From an uncultured Porphyromonadaceae bacterium (GTDB lineage: Bacteria; Bacteroidota; Bacteroidia; Bacteroidales; Muribaculaceae): a stretch of 64,000 nucleotides of DNA. The notes under the pieces are model-generated. The model was given only the letters and a program-made list of their open reading frames with translations. It was not told where the DNA came from and made no database searches. The stretch covers positions 41,037-105,036 of the forward strand of contig CAMWXJ010000008.1 of the NCBI GenBank assembly GCA_947178215.1. Direction: 5' to 3'. Each line of letters starts with the position of its first letter. The stretch's first letter is position 1. A program made the translations under genes and the position numbers. Positions 1 through 9,342 of the stretch are shown here, piece after piece.

Positions 1-1
1 A

Positions 2-523
2 TGCGTACTCCGCAACGCCGCGGCCAGGCCACTCGACGTAACCGGCTGCTACCTCACCGCCACCGGCTGCGAGATAGCCGAGGGGGGCGACGGTGTCCTG
101 GCCGTCAAGGGGGGCGAGACCATTATCGACCACTGCACGATAGCCAACTACTATCTCTTCGGCCCAATCACAAATCCGGCCCTTGTAGCCGACGCCGACA
201 CCCTCCGTGTAGCCAACAGCATCGTCTACGGCCTCGGCACCGACGTGGGTCTTCCGTCGGGTACGCTGCCTTCCGGAGTCAGCTTCACACGCTGCATATT
301 CAAGTCGACGGGCGACAACGACGGCAATTTCCACAACTGCATCTTCGACGCCGACCCGCTTTTCAGCGTCGACCGCGAAAAATATATTTTCGACTACCGG
401 CTGAAAGCGGGCAGCCCCGCCCTAAACGCCGTCTCAGACCCCGAAACGGCACATGCCACGTCGCCCGACGGCATCGAAATCACCCGCCACATAGGGGCTT
501 ATGGAACGGCTTCTAACGATTAG
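2..523 (+). CDS. C-terminal part of a right-handed parallel beta-helix repeat protein (5' end outside window)
   Basis: The reading frame is open from base 2 and ends at TAG 521-523, so about 173 residues of a larger protein are visible. The sequence alternates short hydrophobic strands with turns rich in Asn, Asp and Gly (for example HCTIANYY, VANSIVYG, FTRCIFKST), the pattern of a parallel beta-helix. It closes with an AGSPALNA stretch and an IGAYG ending, which is common at the C-terminus of Bacteroidetes surface beta-helix proteins. Such proteins are usually exported and act as adhesins or glycan-binding or glycan-cleaving proteins; no catalytic residues can be assigned here. The N-terminus, and any signal peptide, lie left of the window. 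Confidence 0.6.
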   Translation, partial: CVLRNAAARPLDVTGCYLTATGCEIAEGGDGVLAVKGGETIIDHCTIANYYLFGPITNPALVADADTLRVANSIVYGLGTDVGLPSGTLPSGVSFTRCIFKSTGDNDGNFHNCIFDADPLFSVDREKYIFDYRLKAGSPALNAVSDPETAHATSPDGIEITRHIGAYGTASND

Positions 524-535
524 CCACAACTTTCC

Positions 536-566
536 ATTGCCGATTTACATTTTATAAGTAAATTTG
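536..566 (+). promoter_or_regulatory. Bacteroidetes-type promoter of dapA
   Basis: TAAATTTG at 559-566 matches the -7 consensus TAnnTTTG and ATTG at 536-539 supplies the -33 element, 19 bases apart. The predicted transcript start is about 30 bases before the dapA start codon. Confidence 0.6.
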
Positions 567-604
567 CACTCGGAATAGCAATCCAATAGATACCCACCGA
601 CATT

Positions 605-1492
605 ATGGTTCGACCTAATCTAACCGGTTTGGGCGTTGCACTTATAACCCCCTTCCGCGCTGATAAATCCGTTGATTACGACGCCCTTGCGCGCCTGCTC
701 GAATATCAGATTAAAAACGGCACCGACTACCTCGTAGTGCTCGGCACCACAGCAGAAACTCCGGCCCTTACCCCCGACGAGCGCCGTCGGGTGCGCGATT
801 TCGTGGCCGACCGCGTAGCCGGGCGCGTACCGCTCGTCCTCGGATGCGGAGGCAACTGCACTGCCGCCGTCGTGGAGGAGCTTCAGACCGTGCCGCGCGA
901 CAAATACTGCGCGGTGCTCTCAGTGGTGCCCTATTACAACAAGCCGTCGCAGGAAGGCATCTATCGCCACTATGCCGCCATAGCCGAAGCCACTCCGCTC
1001 CCGGTAGTGCTCTACAACGTGCCGGGCCGCACAGGCGTCAACATGACCGCCGAGACCACACTCCGCCTCGCGCATGAATTTCCCGGCACTATCGTGGCTA
1101 TCAAGGAGGCTTCGGGCAAAATAGACCAGGTCGACGAGATTATCAAGCGCAAGCCTGAAGAGTTTATGGTGATTTCGGGCGACGACGGCATAACCTACCC
1201 ACTCATCACCTTAGGAGCGGTGGGCGTCATCTCGGTCGTGGGCAACGCTTTCCCACGCGAGTTCGGACGCATGGTGCGCCTCGCCCTCGAAGGCGACTAT
1301 CCCCGCGCGCGAGCTATCCACTACCGCTTCAACGACCTCTACAACCTGCTCTTCGTCGACGGCAATCCCGCCGGCGTTAAGTGCGTGCTCAACGCCATGG
1401 GATATATAGAGAACGAGCTTCGCCTCCCGCTGGTGCCTACACGCATCACCACCTACGAGCGTATTCGCGCCGTTCTCGACTCGCTCCAATAA
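605..1492 (+). CDS. dapA: 4-hydroxy-tetrahydrodipicolinate synthase
   Basis: Condenses pyruvate with aspartate semialdehyde, the first committed step of the lysine/diaminopimelate pathway, in the cytosol. The 295-residue TIM barrel is of normal length. It carries the GTT active-site motif at 47-49 (here GTTAET instead of the commoner GTTGES), the Tyr pair near 110-111, the catalytic Tyr at 137 and Arg at 142 in YNVPGRTG, and the Schiff-base Lys at 167 in AIKEASG. The ATG at 605 follows a good promoter by about 40 bases. It is followed 63 bases later by a thioredoxin gene on the same strand with no terminator between, so co-transcription is possible. Confidence 0.96.
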   Translation: MVRPNLTGLGVALITPFRADKSVDYDALARLLEYQIKNGTDYLVVLGTTAETPALTPDERRRVRDFVADRVAGRVPLVLGCGGNCTAAVVEELQTVPRDKYCAVLSVVPYYNKPSQEGIYRHYAAIAEATPLPVVLYNVPGRTGVNMTAETTLRLAHEFPGTIVAIKEASGKIDQVDEIIKRKPEEFMVISGDDGITYPLITLGAVGVISVVGNAFPREFGRMVRLALEGDYPRARAIHYRFNDLYNLLFVDGNPAGVKCVLNAMGYIENELRLPLVPTRITTYERIRAVLDSLQ

Positions 1493-1555
1493 ACCATTCG
1501 TAGCCGGCGGATGTTAGTACCTTAGCAAGTACAACTCTAACATTCCCCCTTAGCT

Positions 1556-1852
1556 ATGAACGATTTCGACAAGATAATCAACGATACCAAGCCCACGCTC
1601 GTCGACTTCTTCGCCACATGGTGCGGCCCCTGCCGCCTGCAAGGCCCTATTCTCGAAGATGTCAAGAAAAAATTCGGCGACACAGTCAACATCATCAAGA
1701 TAGACGTCGACAAAAATCCCGAACTCTCGGCAAGATACAGCGTACGCTCAATCCCCACCCTCATCGTCTTCAAGGCCGGCGAAGCACTGTGGCGCGGCTA
1801 CGGATTGCATCAGGCCGACCAGATTGAGGCCAAACTCAACGAGCATCTATAA
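1556..1852 (+). CDS. trx: Thioredoxin
   Basis: A 98-residue single-domain thioredoxin, slightly shorter than the usual 105-110. The redox motif WCGPC lies at residues 22-26 and the cis-proline loop SIPTL is present. No signal peptide is visible, so it should act in the cytosol as a general disulfide reductase. A weak -7-like TACCTTAG (1518-1525, one mismatch) may give it its own promoter; otherwise it is read from the dapA promoter. A strong hairpin terminator follows at 1884-1936. Confidence 0.95.
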   Translation: MNDFDKIINDTKPTLVDFFATWCGPCRLQGPILEDVKKKFGDTVNIIKIDVDKNPELSARYSVRSIPTLIVFKAGEALWRGYGLHQADQIEAKLNEHL

Positions 1853-1883
1853 TGAGCCGCGGCGACATCCGCCACGTCATCCT

Positions 1884-1936
1884 CGCTCCCGCGAAAGGCT
1901 TTCAGCACTCCTTTTGCGGGAGCGTTGGCATTTTTT
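1884..1936 (+). terminator. Rho-independent terminator after thioredoxin
   Basis: CGCTCCCGC at 1884-1892 pairs with GCGGGAGCG at 1916-1924, extended by an inner AAAGG/CCTTT stem, and is followed by a T run at 1931-1936. Confidence 0.8.
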
Positions 1937-2010
1937 CACAATAGCAGGCTATGTCTATTAAATCGCGTTAATTTAAAGCTTTTTAATAGTGCACCAATTA
2001 AATATTCATC

Positions 2011-2018
2011 TACCTTTG
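2011..2018 (+). promoter_or_regulatory. -7 box upstream of the HtrA gene
   Basis: TACCTTTG at 2011-2018 is a perfect TAnnTTTG box 54 bases before the htrA start codon, in an A/T-rich stretch. No clear TTTG lies at the -33 position. Confidence 0.5.
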
Positions 2019-2071
2019 CCGTCACATAAGTATTGATTTTTAACAATACCTAATTAACATTTGTCACCTGC

Positions 2072-3598
2072 ATGAACGGTAAATCAATCCTCCTCACAAT
2101 AGCCATTGCGGCTGCAAGCAGCATTGCCACCTGTGCAATCGTAGGCTCGCCACTCGGAGTGAGCGAAGCCACCCCTCATAACGACACTTTCATACGCGAA
2201 GCCGACGGCTTTCGCCGTACAGCATCGACCCCCCCGGTCAATACCGACTTTACCCGCGCCGCCGAATCGACCGTAGGAGGCGTGGTTTCAATCAAGAGCT
2301 ATGCCGATGCATCGCGCCGCCGCAACAGCCGCGGCAACGCGCCTCAGGGCTATTTCGACGACCCATTCTTCGAGTTCTTCTTCGGAGGCACTCCCCGCCG
2401 CCAGCAGCAGCAACAGCAGCAGGAGCCGCAGGAACAGCCTCTCGGCCTGGGCTCAGGCGTCATAATCTCGCCCGACGGCTATATTGCCACCAACAACCAT
2501 GTAATCGACGGCGCCGACCGCCTCGAAATCACCCTCAACGACAACCGCACTTTCGACGCCACCGTAATAGGAGCCGACGCCGCCACCGACCTCGCCCTCA
2601 TCAAGATTGAGGCCGACTCGCTCTCTGTAATTCCTTTCGGCGATTCAGACGCGCTCCGAGTGGGCGAATGGGTGCTCGCCGTAGGAAACCCCTTCGGCTT
2701 CACCTCCACAGTCACCACCGGCATCGTATCGGCCAAAGCCCGCAGCATATCGTCGGCAGCGGGAGGACGCTCCATGGGCATAGAATCATATATCCAGACC
2801 GACGCCGCCGTCAATCCCGGTAATTCGGGAGGCGCCCTCGTCAACATCGACGGCGAGCTCGTAGGCATCAATACCGCCATTTATTCGCAGACCGGCAACT
2901 ATGCCGGCTACTCATTCGCCATTCCGGTATCGATAGTGGCTAAAATCATGTCGGACATGAAACAGTATGGCGCCGTGCAGCGCGCCGTCCTCGGCATCGT
3001 GTTCCGCGAACTCACCCCTCAGCTCATCAAGGAAAAGAACATAAGCGGCCTCAACGACGGCATCTATGTGGCCGAAGTCACCGAACGCTCGTCGGCCTCC
3101 GAAGCCGGCATCTCCCAGGGCGACATCATCACCTCCATTGACGGCAACCCGACGCATACCGCCGCACAGCTGCAAGAGGCACTCGCACGCCGCCGCCCCG
3201 GCGACCGCATACCCGTGCGCGTGGTCCGCAACGGCAAGACACTCGACCTCGAAGTCGTGCTTCGTAACTCGCAGGGCAACACCGCCGTGACCAAACCCGG
3301 CTCCGTAGAGTCGCTCGGCGCCACTTTCGGCAAGCCCTCAGCCGACACCCTCGCCAAGCTGCAGCTCCGCTCCGGCCTCGAAGTGACCTCGGTAAGCTCC
3401 GACGGCCTCTTCCACGCCGCCGGCATACGCAAGGGCTTCGTCATCACCTCCATCAACAAGCAGCGTGTCACCACTATCGATGAAGTGCGCGCCCTCTACC
3501 GCTCAGTCATGGAGGCCGACGGTTACGACCGCGTATTATTCATCGCCGGCTTCTACCCCGACGGCGTGAAAAAGTATTATCCCGTGCCGCTCGACTGA
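2072..3598 (+). CDS. htrA: HtrA/DegP-family periplasmic serine endoprotease (Do family)
   Basis: An envelope quality-control protease with chaperone activity. An N-terminal signal/anchor segment spans residues 4-28. The trypsin-like domain carries the catalytic triad His143 (NNHVID), Asp173 (ATDLALIKI) and Ser252 (NPGNSGGAL). Two PDZ domains follow: roughly 305-395, with EAGISQGDIITSIDG, and 415-500, with AAGIRKGFVITSINKQ. At 508 residues it is a typical two-PDZ Bacteroidetes DegP. One oddity is a run of seven glutamines at 111-117, just before the protease core, in the region that corresponds to the flexible LA loop. It is monocistronic, with its own -7 box and an unrelated gene downstream after a terminator. 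Confidence 0.95.
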   Translation: MNGKSILLTIAIAAASSIATCAIVGSPLGVSEATPHNDTFIREADGFRRTASTPPVNTDFTRAAESTVGGVVSIKSYADASRRRNSRGNAPQGYFDDPFFEFFFGGTPRRQQQQQQQEPQEQPLGLGSGVIISPDGYIATNNHVIDGADRLEITLNDNRTFDATVIGADAATDLALIKIEADSLSVIPFGDSDALRVGEWVLAVGNPFGFTSTVTTGIVSAKARSISSAAGGRSMGIESYIQTDAAVNPGNSGGALVNIDGELVGINTAIYSQTGNYAGYSFAIPVSIVAKIMSDMKQYGAVQRAVLGIVFRELTPQLIKEKNISGLNDGIYVAEVTERSSASEAGISQGDIITSIDGNPTHTAAQLQEALARRRPGDRIPVRVVRNGKTLDLEVVLRNSQGNTAVTKPGSVESLGATFGKPSADTLAKLQLRSGLEVTSVSSDGLFHAAGIRKGFVITSINKQRVTTIDEVRALYRSVMEADGYDRVLFIAGFYPDGVKKYYPVPLD

Positions 3599-3718
3599 CC
3601 CCCGGACGGCCCGCTCTCAGGCAGAGCATCATCAATCCCCCTGATCTCTCCTCGCGGGCGCTCTCCCGCCCCGTCGGGTCGCCAAGGCGCCCGGCTCCCG
3701 GTCATTCTCCTCTCTCCA

Positions 3719-3760
3719 CCAAAGGCGTGCCCATTATCGGGCACGCCTTTGATATTTTTT
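3719..3760 (+). terminator. Rho-independent terminator after htrA
   Basis: AAAGGCGTGCCC (3721-3732) pairs perfectly with GGGCACGCCTTT (3739-3750) around a 6-base loop, and a T run follows at 3755-3761. The downstream arm occupies the -33 region of the next gene's promoter. Confidence 0.85.
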
Positions 3761-3763
3761 TAC

Positions 3764-3771
3764 TAATTTTG
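3764..3771 (+). promoter_or_regulatory. -7 box of the MalY-type lyase gene
   Basis: TAATTTTG at 3764-3771 matches TAnnTTTG and is 24 bases from the start codon at 3795. It begins 14 bases after the htrA terminator stem. Confidence 0.55.
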
Positions 3772-3794
3772 CGACAAAATACCATACCCCCGCT

Positions 3795-4970
3795 ATGACC
3801 TACGATTTTGATACCCCCGTCGACCGCCGAGGCACCCATGCCATGAAGCTCGAAGCTCTCAGCGATATGTTCGGCCGACCCGACCTCACAGCCCTCTGGA
3901 TTGCCGACATGGACTTTGCCTGTTGCCCCGACATTATCGACGCCCTGCGCCGTCAGTGCGAGTGTCAGGTGCCCGGCTACTGCTCCGTGCCCGAATCGCT
4001 CTGGACCTCCGTCCGCAACTGGCTCAGCTCGCGCCACGGCGTCAACGCCGACCGCGACTGGCTCGCCTTCGTGCCCGGTATTGTTCGCGGCATAGGCTAC
4101 GCAATCAACTGGTTCACGTCGCCCGGCGACAGCATCGTGATACAGCCGCCGGTCTACCACCCCTTCCGCAATCTTACCGTAGGCAACCGCCGCCGTGTGG
4201 TCGAGAACCCGCTTATCCTCGACGAAGAGACGGGCCGCTACCGCATGGATCTCGCAGGCCTCGAAGCCGCATTCAAGGCCGAGAAGCCCCGCATGATGAT
4301 TCTCTGCAACCCCCACAACCCGGGCGGAATCCAGTGGGATGCCGACACTCTTCGCGAAGTGGCGCGCCTGGCCAAGGAAAACAACGTGGTGGTGGTGAGC
4401 GACGAAATCCACGGCGACCTCATGCTCTTCGGCGAGCGTCACATACCATTCGCATCCGTATCGCCCGAAGCCGCCGAAGTGTCAATCACTTTCGGCGCAC
4501 CCTCCAAGACATTCAACATCGCCGGCCTCGCCGCGTCATGGATGATGGTACCCAACCCCGAGCTCCGCAAGCCGTTCTACGAATGGATGGAGGTCAACGA
4601 GTTCTCGACCCCGTCGTTCCCCGCTTTCACCGCAGCCGAAGCCGCCTACAACTGCGGCCGCGAGTGGCTCGACCAGTGCATCGCCTACATCGAAGGCAAC
4701 ATCGAGGCCACGGAGCGCTACTTTGCCGAAAACATCCCCTCGATACGCCCCGTGCGTCCGCAGAGCTCGTTCCTGGTATGGCTCGACTGCCGCAAGCTCA
4801 ACCTGCCTCAGAGCAAATTAGTTGACCTATTCGTCAACCGCGCGCGCCTCGCCCTCAACGACGGCACGATGTTCGGACGCCAGGCCGAAGGCTTCATGCG
4901 TCTTAACGTCGCGCTCCCCCGCCGGGAGCTGATGAAGGCCCTCGAAAGTCTGAAATGCGCGCTCTCCTGA
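3795..4970 (+). CDS. MalY/PatB-family PLP-dependent C-S lyase (cystathionine beta-lyase type)
   Basis: A fold-type I aminotransferase-like enzyme of 391 residues. The N-terminal WIADMDF motif (35-41), the NPHNPGG motif (172-178), the SDEIHGDL motif (202-209) and the PLP-binding Lys238 in GAPSKTFN identify the MalY/PatB subgroup, which cleaves cystathionine or other cysteine thioethers to a thiol, pyruvate and ammonia; some members are also aminotransferases. It is cytosolic, with no signal peptide. The 3' end overlaps the following glucosaminidase gene by 16 bases, so the two are probably translated from one transcript although their jobs look unrelated. Confidence 0.88.
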   Translation: MTYDFDTPVDRRGTHAMKLEALSDMFGRPDLTALWIADMDFACCPDIIDALRRQCECQVPGYCSVPESLWTSVRNWLSSRHGVNADRDWLAFVPGIVRGIGYAINWFTSPGDSIVIQPPVYHPFRNLTVGNRRRVVENPLILDEETGRYRMDLAGLEAAFKAEKPRMMILCNPHNPGGIQWDADTLREVARLAKENNVVVVSDEIHGDLMLFGERHIPFASVSPEAAEVSITFGAPSKTFNIAGLAASWMMVPNPELRKPFYEWMEVNEFSTPSFPAFTAAEAAYNCGREWLDQCIAYIEGNIEATERYFAENIPSIRPVRPQSSFLVWLDCRKLNLPQSKLVDLFVNRARLALNDGTMFGRQAEGFMRLNVALPRRELMKALESLKCALS

Positions 4971-5551
4971 TACTCGTCACAATCATTCTGTCGGCAGCGG
5001 CGAGGCTCTTCGCCTCGCCGCCCGACATCAACTTCACCGACGACGGCCGCGCCGAGGTATCGCCCGACCTCACCATACTCGGCGACGCGCAGGTATCGGT
5101 GGAGGCAATGTGGACTTTCGTGGCCGAGGTCAACCCCGACTTCGACCCGGCCATAGCCGAAGCCTACTACCGCATAGGCCAGCGCTACGGCATCCGCGGC
5201 GACGTGGCCCTCTGTCAGGCCATAATAGAGACCGGCTGGTTCACGTTTAGCGGCGGCACGGCCGTGACACCCGACCAGCACAACTACTGCGGCCTCGGAG
5301 TGACCCGCCTCGGGCTGCGCGGCCACTCTTTTGCCGACGTCGATGAAGGCATCACGGCACAGATACAACATCTCTACGCCTACGCCACCAACGCCGCGCT
5401 CCCGGAAGGCGAACGCCGCATCGACCCACGCTTCCAATATGTCAAGCGCGCCACGGCACCACGCTGGGCCGACCTCGACAACCGCTGGGCCGCCTCATCC
5501 ACCTACTCCGCCTCCATACTGAAACTCTACGCCCAGCTACTCACCTACTGA
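4955..5551 (+). CDS. Exported glucosaminidase-domain protein (FlgJ/LytG-like N-acetylmuramoylhydrolase)
   Basis: A protein of 198 residues with a signal peptide (residues 1-20, ending RLFA) followed by a glucosaminidase domain. The family signature appears as AEAYYRIGQRYGI, then CQAIIETGWFTF, with the probable catalytic Glu in IIETG, then HNYCGLGV and a YATNAALP helix. Members cleave the glycan backbone of peptidoglycan during growth or division, here in the periplasm. No SH3 or LysM cell-wall-binding module is present. It starts 16 bases inside the lyase gene upstream. Confidence 0.85.
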   Translation: MRALLILVTIILSAAARLFASPPDINFTDDGRAEVSPDLTILGDAQVSVEAMWTFVAEVNPDFDPAIAEAYYRIGQRYGIRGDVALCQAIIETGWFTFSGGTAVTPDQHNYCGLGVTRLGLRGHSFADVDEGITAQIQHLYAYATNAALPEGERRIDPRFQYVKRATAPRWADLDNRWAASSTYSASILKLYAQLLTY

Positions 5552-5594
5552 CCGCATCACGCCACACATTAGCAGCTACAATAACGTGTGATAA

Positions 5595-5626
5595 TTTGCG
5601 GATGCCGAAAAATATGGCTACATTTG
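5595..5626 (+). promoter_or_regulatory. Consensus promoter of the PPi-phosphofructokinase gene
   Basis: TTTG at 5595-5598, a 20-base spacer and TACATTTG at 5619-5626 fit the Bacteroidetes sigma-ABfr consensus exactly. The start codon is 44 bases downstream. Confidence 0.75.
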
Positions 5627-5669
5627 CAGCCTGAAAATCAACAATCCTCAAGCACATAATTCTCTTACG

Positions 5670-7316
5670 ATGAAGAAAAGCGCTCTGCAGATAGCCCGCG
5701 CCTCATATCAGCCCAAACTCCCCGTGTCGCTCACGGGCGCAGTGATTGCTGTCGAAGGCGAACCCACGCAGTCGGTATCCGACCGCGACGAGATTAAAAA
5801 ATTATTCCCCAACACCTACGGCCTCCCCGAGCTCGTATTTGAGCGCAACGCCAATCCCGAACCCGGCAAACCCGTCAACGTGGGTGTAATCCTTTCGGGC
5901 GGCCAGGCTCCCGGCGGCCACAACGTAATCTGCGGTCTCTTCGACGGCATCAAGAAGCAAAACCGCGACTCACGCCTCTTCGGCTTCCTCATGGGCCCCG
6001 GCGGTCTCGTTGACCACGAATATATCGAACTCACCGCCGACATCATTGACGAATACCGCAACACCGGCGGCTTCGACATCATCGGCTCGGGCCGCACCAA
6101 GCTTGAGAAGAAAGAACAGTTTGACAAGGGCCTCGAAATCCTCAAAGAGCTCGGCATCACCGCTCTCGTTATCATCGGCGGCGACGACTCCAACACCAAC
6201 GCCGCCGTACTCGCCGAGTACTACAAGGCAATCGGCGCCGGCGTACAGGTAATAGGCTGCCCCAAGACTATCGACGGCGACCTCAAAAACGACGTCATTG
6301 AGACATCGTTTGGCTTCGACACCGCCACCAAAGTTTACTCGGAGCTTATCGGCAACATCCAGCGCGACTGCTTCTCAGCCAAAAAATACTGGCACTTCAT
6401 CAAACTCATGGGCCGCTCGGCCTCACACATCGCCCTCGAATGTGCCCTCCAGACCCAGCCCAACGTATGCATCATCTCCGAAGAGGTAGAGGCTGAAAAC
6501 ATGACCCTCGCCGACGTGGTCGACTACATCGCCGACATCGTGGCCGAGCGTTCAAGCCGCGGCCTCAACTTCGGCACCGTACTCATACCCGAAGGCCTCA
6601 TCGAGTTCATCCCCGCAATGAAGGCTCTCATCGCCGAGCTCAACGACCTCCTCGCCCGCACTCCCGAATTTGCCGGCCTCTCCGCCGAAGAGCAGCGCCG
6701 CTTTGTGATCAGCAATCTCTCGGAGGCCAACTCGCGCATCTTCTCCGGTCTTCCCGCAGGTGTGGCCCGTCAGCTCACCCTCGACCGCGACCCCCACGGC
6801 AACGTACAGGTGTCGCTCATCGAGACCGAAAAGCTCCTCTCGCAGATGGTGGCAACCCGCCTCGAAGAGAAGCGCGCCGAAGGCAGCTACTCCGGCAAGT
6901 TCTCGGCCCTCCACCACTTCTTCGGCTACGAAGGCCGTTGCGCCGCTCCCTCCAACTTCGACGCTGACTACTGCTACGCCCTTGGCTACAACGCATCATG
7001 CCTCATCGCCGCAGGCGTCACCGGCTACATGTCGAGCCTCCGCAACCTCACCCGTCCCTCCGTGCAGTGGCTCGCCGGCGGCATACCTATCACCATGATG
7101 TTCAATATGGAGCGCCGCCACGGCGAGATGAAGCCCGTGATACAAAAGGCTCTCGTGAAGCTCGACGGCACACCCTTCCGCCGCTTCGCCGCCAAGCGCG
7201 ACGACTGGGCCATCAACACCAACTATGTATTCCCCGGCCCGATTCAGTACTTCGGCCCGTCGGAAGTGTGCGACCAGCCCACCCTCACGCTCAAATACGA
7301 GCAGCTTGGCAAGTAA
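5670..7316 (+). CDS. pfp: Diphosphate--fructose-6-phosphate 1-phosphotransferase (PPi-PFK)
   Basis: A reversible glycolytic enzyme that uses pyrophosphate instead of ATP to phosphorylate fructose 6-phosphate. The 548-residue length fits the long (plant-beta/spirochaete-like) PFP class. Diagnostic motifs are the [11 protein letters not shown] phosphate loop near residue 75, GGDDSNTNA, where the Asp after GGD marks PPi use, [12 protein letters not shown] with the catalytic Asp, and [10 protein letters not shown]. It has its own consensus promoter and a terminator, so it is monocistronic. An ATP-dependent paralogue (pfkA) lies at 27.2-28.2 kb on the other strand. Confidence 0.95.
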   Translation: MKKSALQIARASYQPKLPVSLTGAVIAVEGEPTQSVSDRDEIKKLFPNTYGLPELVFERNANPEPGKPVNVGVILSGGQAPGGHNVICGLFDGIKKQNRDSRLFGFLMGPGGLVDHEYIELTADIIDEYRNTGGFDIIGSGRTKLEKKEQFDKGLEILKELGITALVIIGGDDSNTNAAVLAEYYKAIGAGVQVIGCPKTIDGDLKNDVIETSFGFDTATKVYSELIGNIQRDCFSAKKYWHFIKLMGRSASHIALECALQTQPNVCIISEEVEAENMTLADVVDYIADIVAERSSRGLNFGTVLIPEGLIEFIPAMKALIAELNDLLARTPEFAGLSAEEQRRFVISNLSEANSRIFSGLPAGVARQLTLDRDPHGNVQVSLIETEKLLSQMVATRLEEKRAEGSYSGKFSALHHFFGYEGRCAAPSNFDADYCYALGYNASCLIAAGVTGYMSSLRNLTRPSVQWLAGGIPITMMFNMERRHGEMKPVIQKALVKLDGTPFRRFAAKRDDWAINTNYVFPGPIQYFGPSEVCDQPTLTLKYEQLGK

Positions 7317-7370
7317 GCCGGTCAGCAACGACTTTACAATCCTTCCACAGCTTGCATAAATGAAGGACAG

Positions 7371-7406
7371 GAAGCCCCGGCGCAACGTCGCGCCGGGGCT
7401 TCTTTT
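7371..7406 (+). terminator. Rho-independent terminator after pfp
   Basis: GAAGCCCCGGCGC (7371-7383) pairs perfectly with GCGCCGGGGCTTC (7390-7402) around a 6-base loop, followed by TTTT. Confidence 0.88.
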
Positions 7407-7430
7407 ACCTTGTCTTGATAATCCGAACCT

Positions 7431-8093
7431 ATGATTGAGACCATAACGCTCAGCGACCTGCTGCCCAAGGTGTTCGACGGCATGCAGCACGAGCCGGCCA
7501 TTGCCCGCTCCGAGGTGTGGCTGCAACAGTCGCTCACGTTCAGCCGCGGATGCCGTATAAGCATCGAAGCCGAGAGCGGCGGCGGAAAGTCGAGCCTCCT
7601 CGCTTTTATCTACGGCAACCGCACCGACTATCTCGGCACAATCCGTTTTGACGGACGCGACACAAGCAGCCTCGATATCGACACACGCTGCGGCCTGCGC
7701 CGACGCTCACTCGCGCTACTCCCCCAGGAGATGAGACTCTTCGGCGAGCTCACCGTCATGGAAAACATCTTGCTCAAAAACAGGCTCACAGACTGCAAGA
7801 GCGAGCGGGAAATCACCACCATGCTCGAACGCCTCGGCATAGCTGACAAGGCCGACACGCGCGCCGACCGGCTCTCTATCGGACAACAGCAGCGCGTGGC
7901 CGCCGTCCGCGCCGTGTGCCAGCCATTTGACTTCCTGCTGCTTGACGAGCCGGTGAGTCACCTCGACGAATGTCGCAACCGCGAAGTGGCCTCTCTGTTT
8001 GATGAGGAAGCACGTTCGCAGGGTGCCGGAATCATCACAACCTCGGTAGGCCACGCCCTACTGCTCGACAATCTCACCGTTATCCGACTATGA
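7431..8093 (+). CDS. ABC transporter ATP-binding protein, partner of an FtsX-type permease
   Basis: A 220-residue nucleotide-binding domain. It shows a P-loop AESGGGKSS near residue 48, a Q-loop (LLPQEMRLFGEL), the signature LSIGQQQRVAAVRA and Walker B FLLLDEPVSHLDE. The first P-loop glycine is replaced by Ala (AESGGGKS instead of GxxxxGKS), and the signature has IG in place of the usual SGG. ATP binding is probably retained, but catalysis may be altered. It overlaps the permease gene by four bases (ATGA at 8090-8093), so the two are translationally coupled and form one MacB/LolCDE-like exporter. The substrate is unknown. Confidence 0.85.
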   Translation: MIETITLSDLLPKVFDGMQHEPAIARSEVWLQQSLTFSRGCRISIEAESGGGKSSLLAFIYGNRTDYLGTIRFDGRDTSSLDIDTRCGLRRRSLALLPQEMRLFGELTVMENILLKNRLTDCKSEREITTMLERLGIADKADTRADRLSIGQQQRVAAVRAVCQPFDFLLLDEPVSHLDECRNREVASLFDEEARSQGAGIITTSVGHALLLDNLTVIRL

Positions 8094-9322
8094 CCTCACA
8101 CACCTCAACCTCTGCCGGCGCCCCGGTGCGCCACCTGTTGCGCCGCAACATCTCCCCCGCGCAACTCATCGGCTATGCCGTGGCCAATATTGTGGGCCTT
8201 TCCATTATACTCACGGCCCTGATGTTTTATGCCGATGCCACCATCACTCCCGGTGGCTCAGCGGGCACCGACCCGTATCTCTCGTCGTCGTTTGAAGTCA
8301 TAAGCAAGCGCGTGGAGGGAATCGGCCTTACCGGCGCCGCAATGTTCACCCCTGCCGAGATAGCCGACATCAAGGCACAGCCGTGGGCGAAACGCGTGGG
8401 CGAGTTCACCCCCTCGCAATTCACCGTCAACGCCTCGGTAAGCCTCGGTGGACGCGGCCTGTCGAGCTATCTATTCATGGAGTCAATACCCGACGACTTT
8501 TTCGACATCCACCCGCGTGACTGGGATTTTGACCCGACACACCCGTTTATCCCCGTGGTGCTCAGCAAAGATTATCTCGCGCTCTACAACTTCGGCTTCG
8601 CCACTCCGCAGGGGCTGCCGCAACTCAGCGAGGGGGTCATATCGTCGGTACCGGTCACGTTTACGATAACCGGTGTCGACGGCCGGCCCGTGACTATACC
8701 CGGCGGCATAGTGGGTTTTTCGTCGCGCCTCAACACCATAGCAGTGCCGCAAAGTTTCATGGACTGGGCCAACAGCCGCTTCTCGCCCGGAGCGCCCGCC
8801 GTTCAGCCCGGACGTCTGATTGTAGAATGCGACCCCCTGCTATCGGCCGACATGGACCGCTACCTGATTGACCACGACCTCGACACTTCGGCCGACCGCG
8901 CCGACGAGGGGACGGGCCGCATAGCACGCTTCACTGCAATAGCTTCGGGCGTGGTGAGCATAATCGGTATCGTAATAAGCGCAATGGCGGTGGGAATACT
9001 ATTTTTGAGCATCTGGCTCATACTCCAAAAGAGCCGCAGCCGTCTTTACCGTCTTATGCTGCTTGGCTACTCTCCGCGCGACGTAGGGCAACAGCTTGAA
9101 CGCCTGGTGGCTCTAATCAATCTGGGTGTCACCGTGACGGCAGTTGCGGCAATGTTTGCCGCTCGCTCGTTCTGGCGCCCCGCCCTGGCCGATCTCGACC
9201 TCGGAGGCGCCTCCGCACTCCAGGAAATAGCGGTAGCCGCTGCGTTTTTCCTTGTCGTCACCGGTGCCAATATAGCTACAATCCGCCGCCACCTCCACCG
9301 CCTCTGGCTCCACGGCGCCTGA
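8090..9322 (+). CDS. FtsX-like ABC transporter permease
   Basis: A 410-residue inner-membrane protein with the FtsX/MacB layout. One transmembrane helix lies near 27-47, followed by a periplasmic domain of about 240 residues. Three helices lie near 285-312 (VVSIIGIVISAMAVGILFLSIWLIL), 345-365 and 383-402. The cytoplasmic loop after helix 2 contains the LMLLGYSPRDV motif that contacts the ATPase in this family. With the coupled ATPase it probably drives extracytoplasmic mechanotransmission or lipoprotein/substrate release rather than import. It ends 20 bases from the convergent DUF4294 gene. Confidence 0.82.
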   Translation: MTSHTSTSAGAPVRHLLRRNISPAQLIGYAVANIVGLSIILTALMFYADATITPGGSAGTDPYLSSSFEVISKRVEGIGLTGAAMFTPAEIADIKAQPWAKRVGEFTPSQFTVNASVSLGGRGLSSYLFMESIPDDFFDIHPRDWDFDPTHPFIPVVLSKDYLALYNFGFATPQGLPQLSEGVISSVPVTFTITGVDGRPVTIPGGIVGFSSRLNTIAVPQSFMDWANSRFSPGAPAVQPGRLIVECDPLLSADMDRYLIDHDLDTSADRADEGTGRIARFTAIASGVVSIIGIVISAMAVGILFLSIWLILQKSRSRLYRLMLLGYSPRDVGQQLERLVALINLGVTVTAVAAMFAARSFWRPALADLDLGGASALQEIAVAAAFFLVVTGANIATIRRHLHRLWLHGA

Positions 9323-9342
9323 GCGCAGGTGACGCCCGACGG

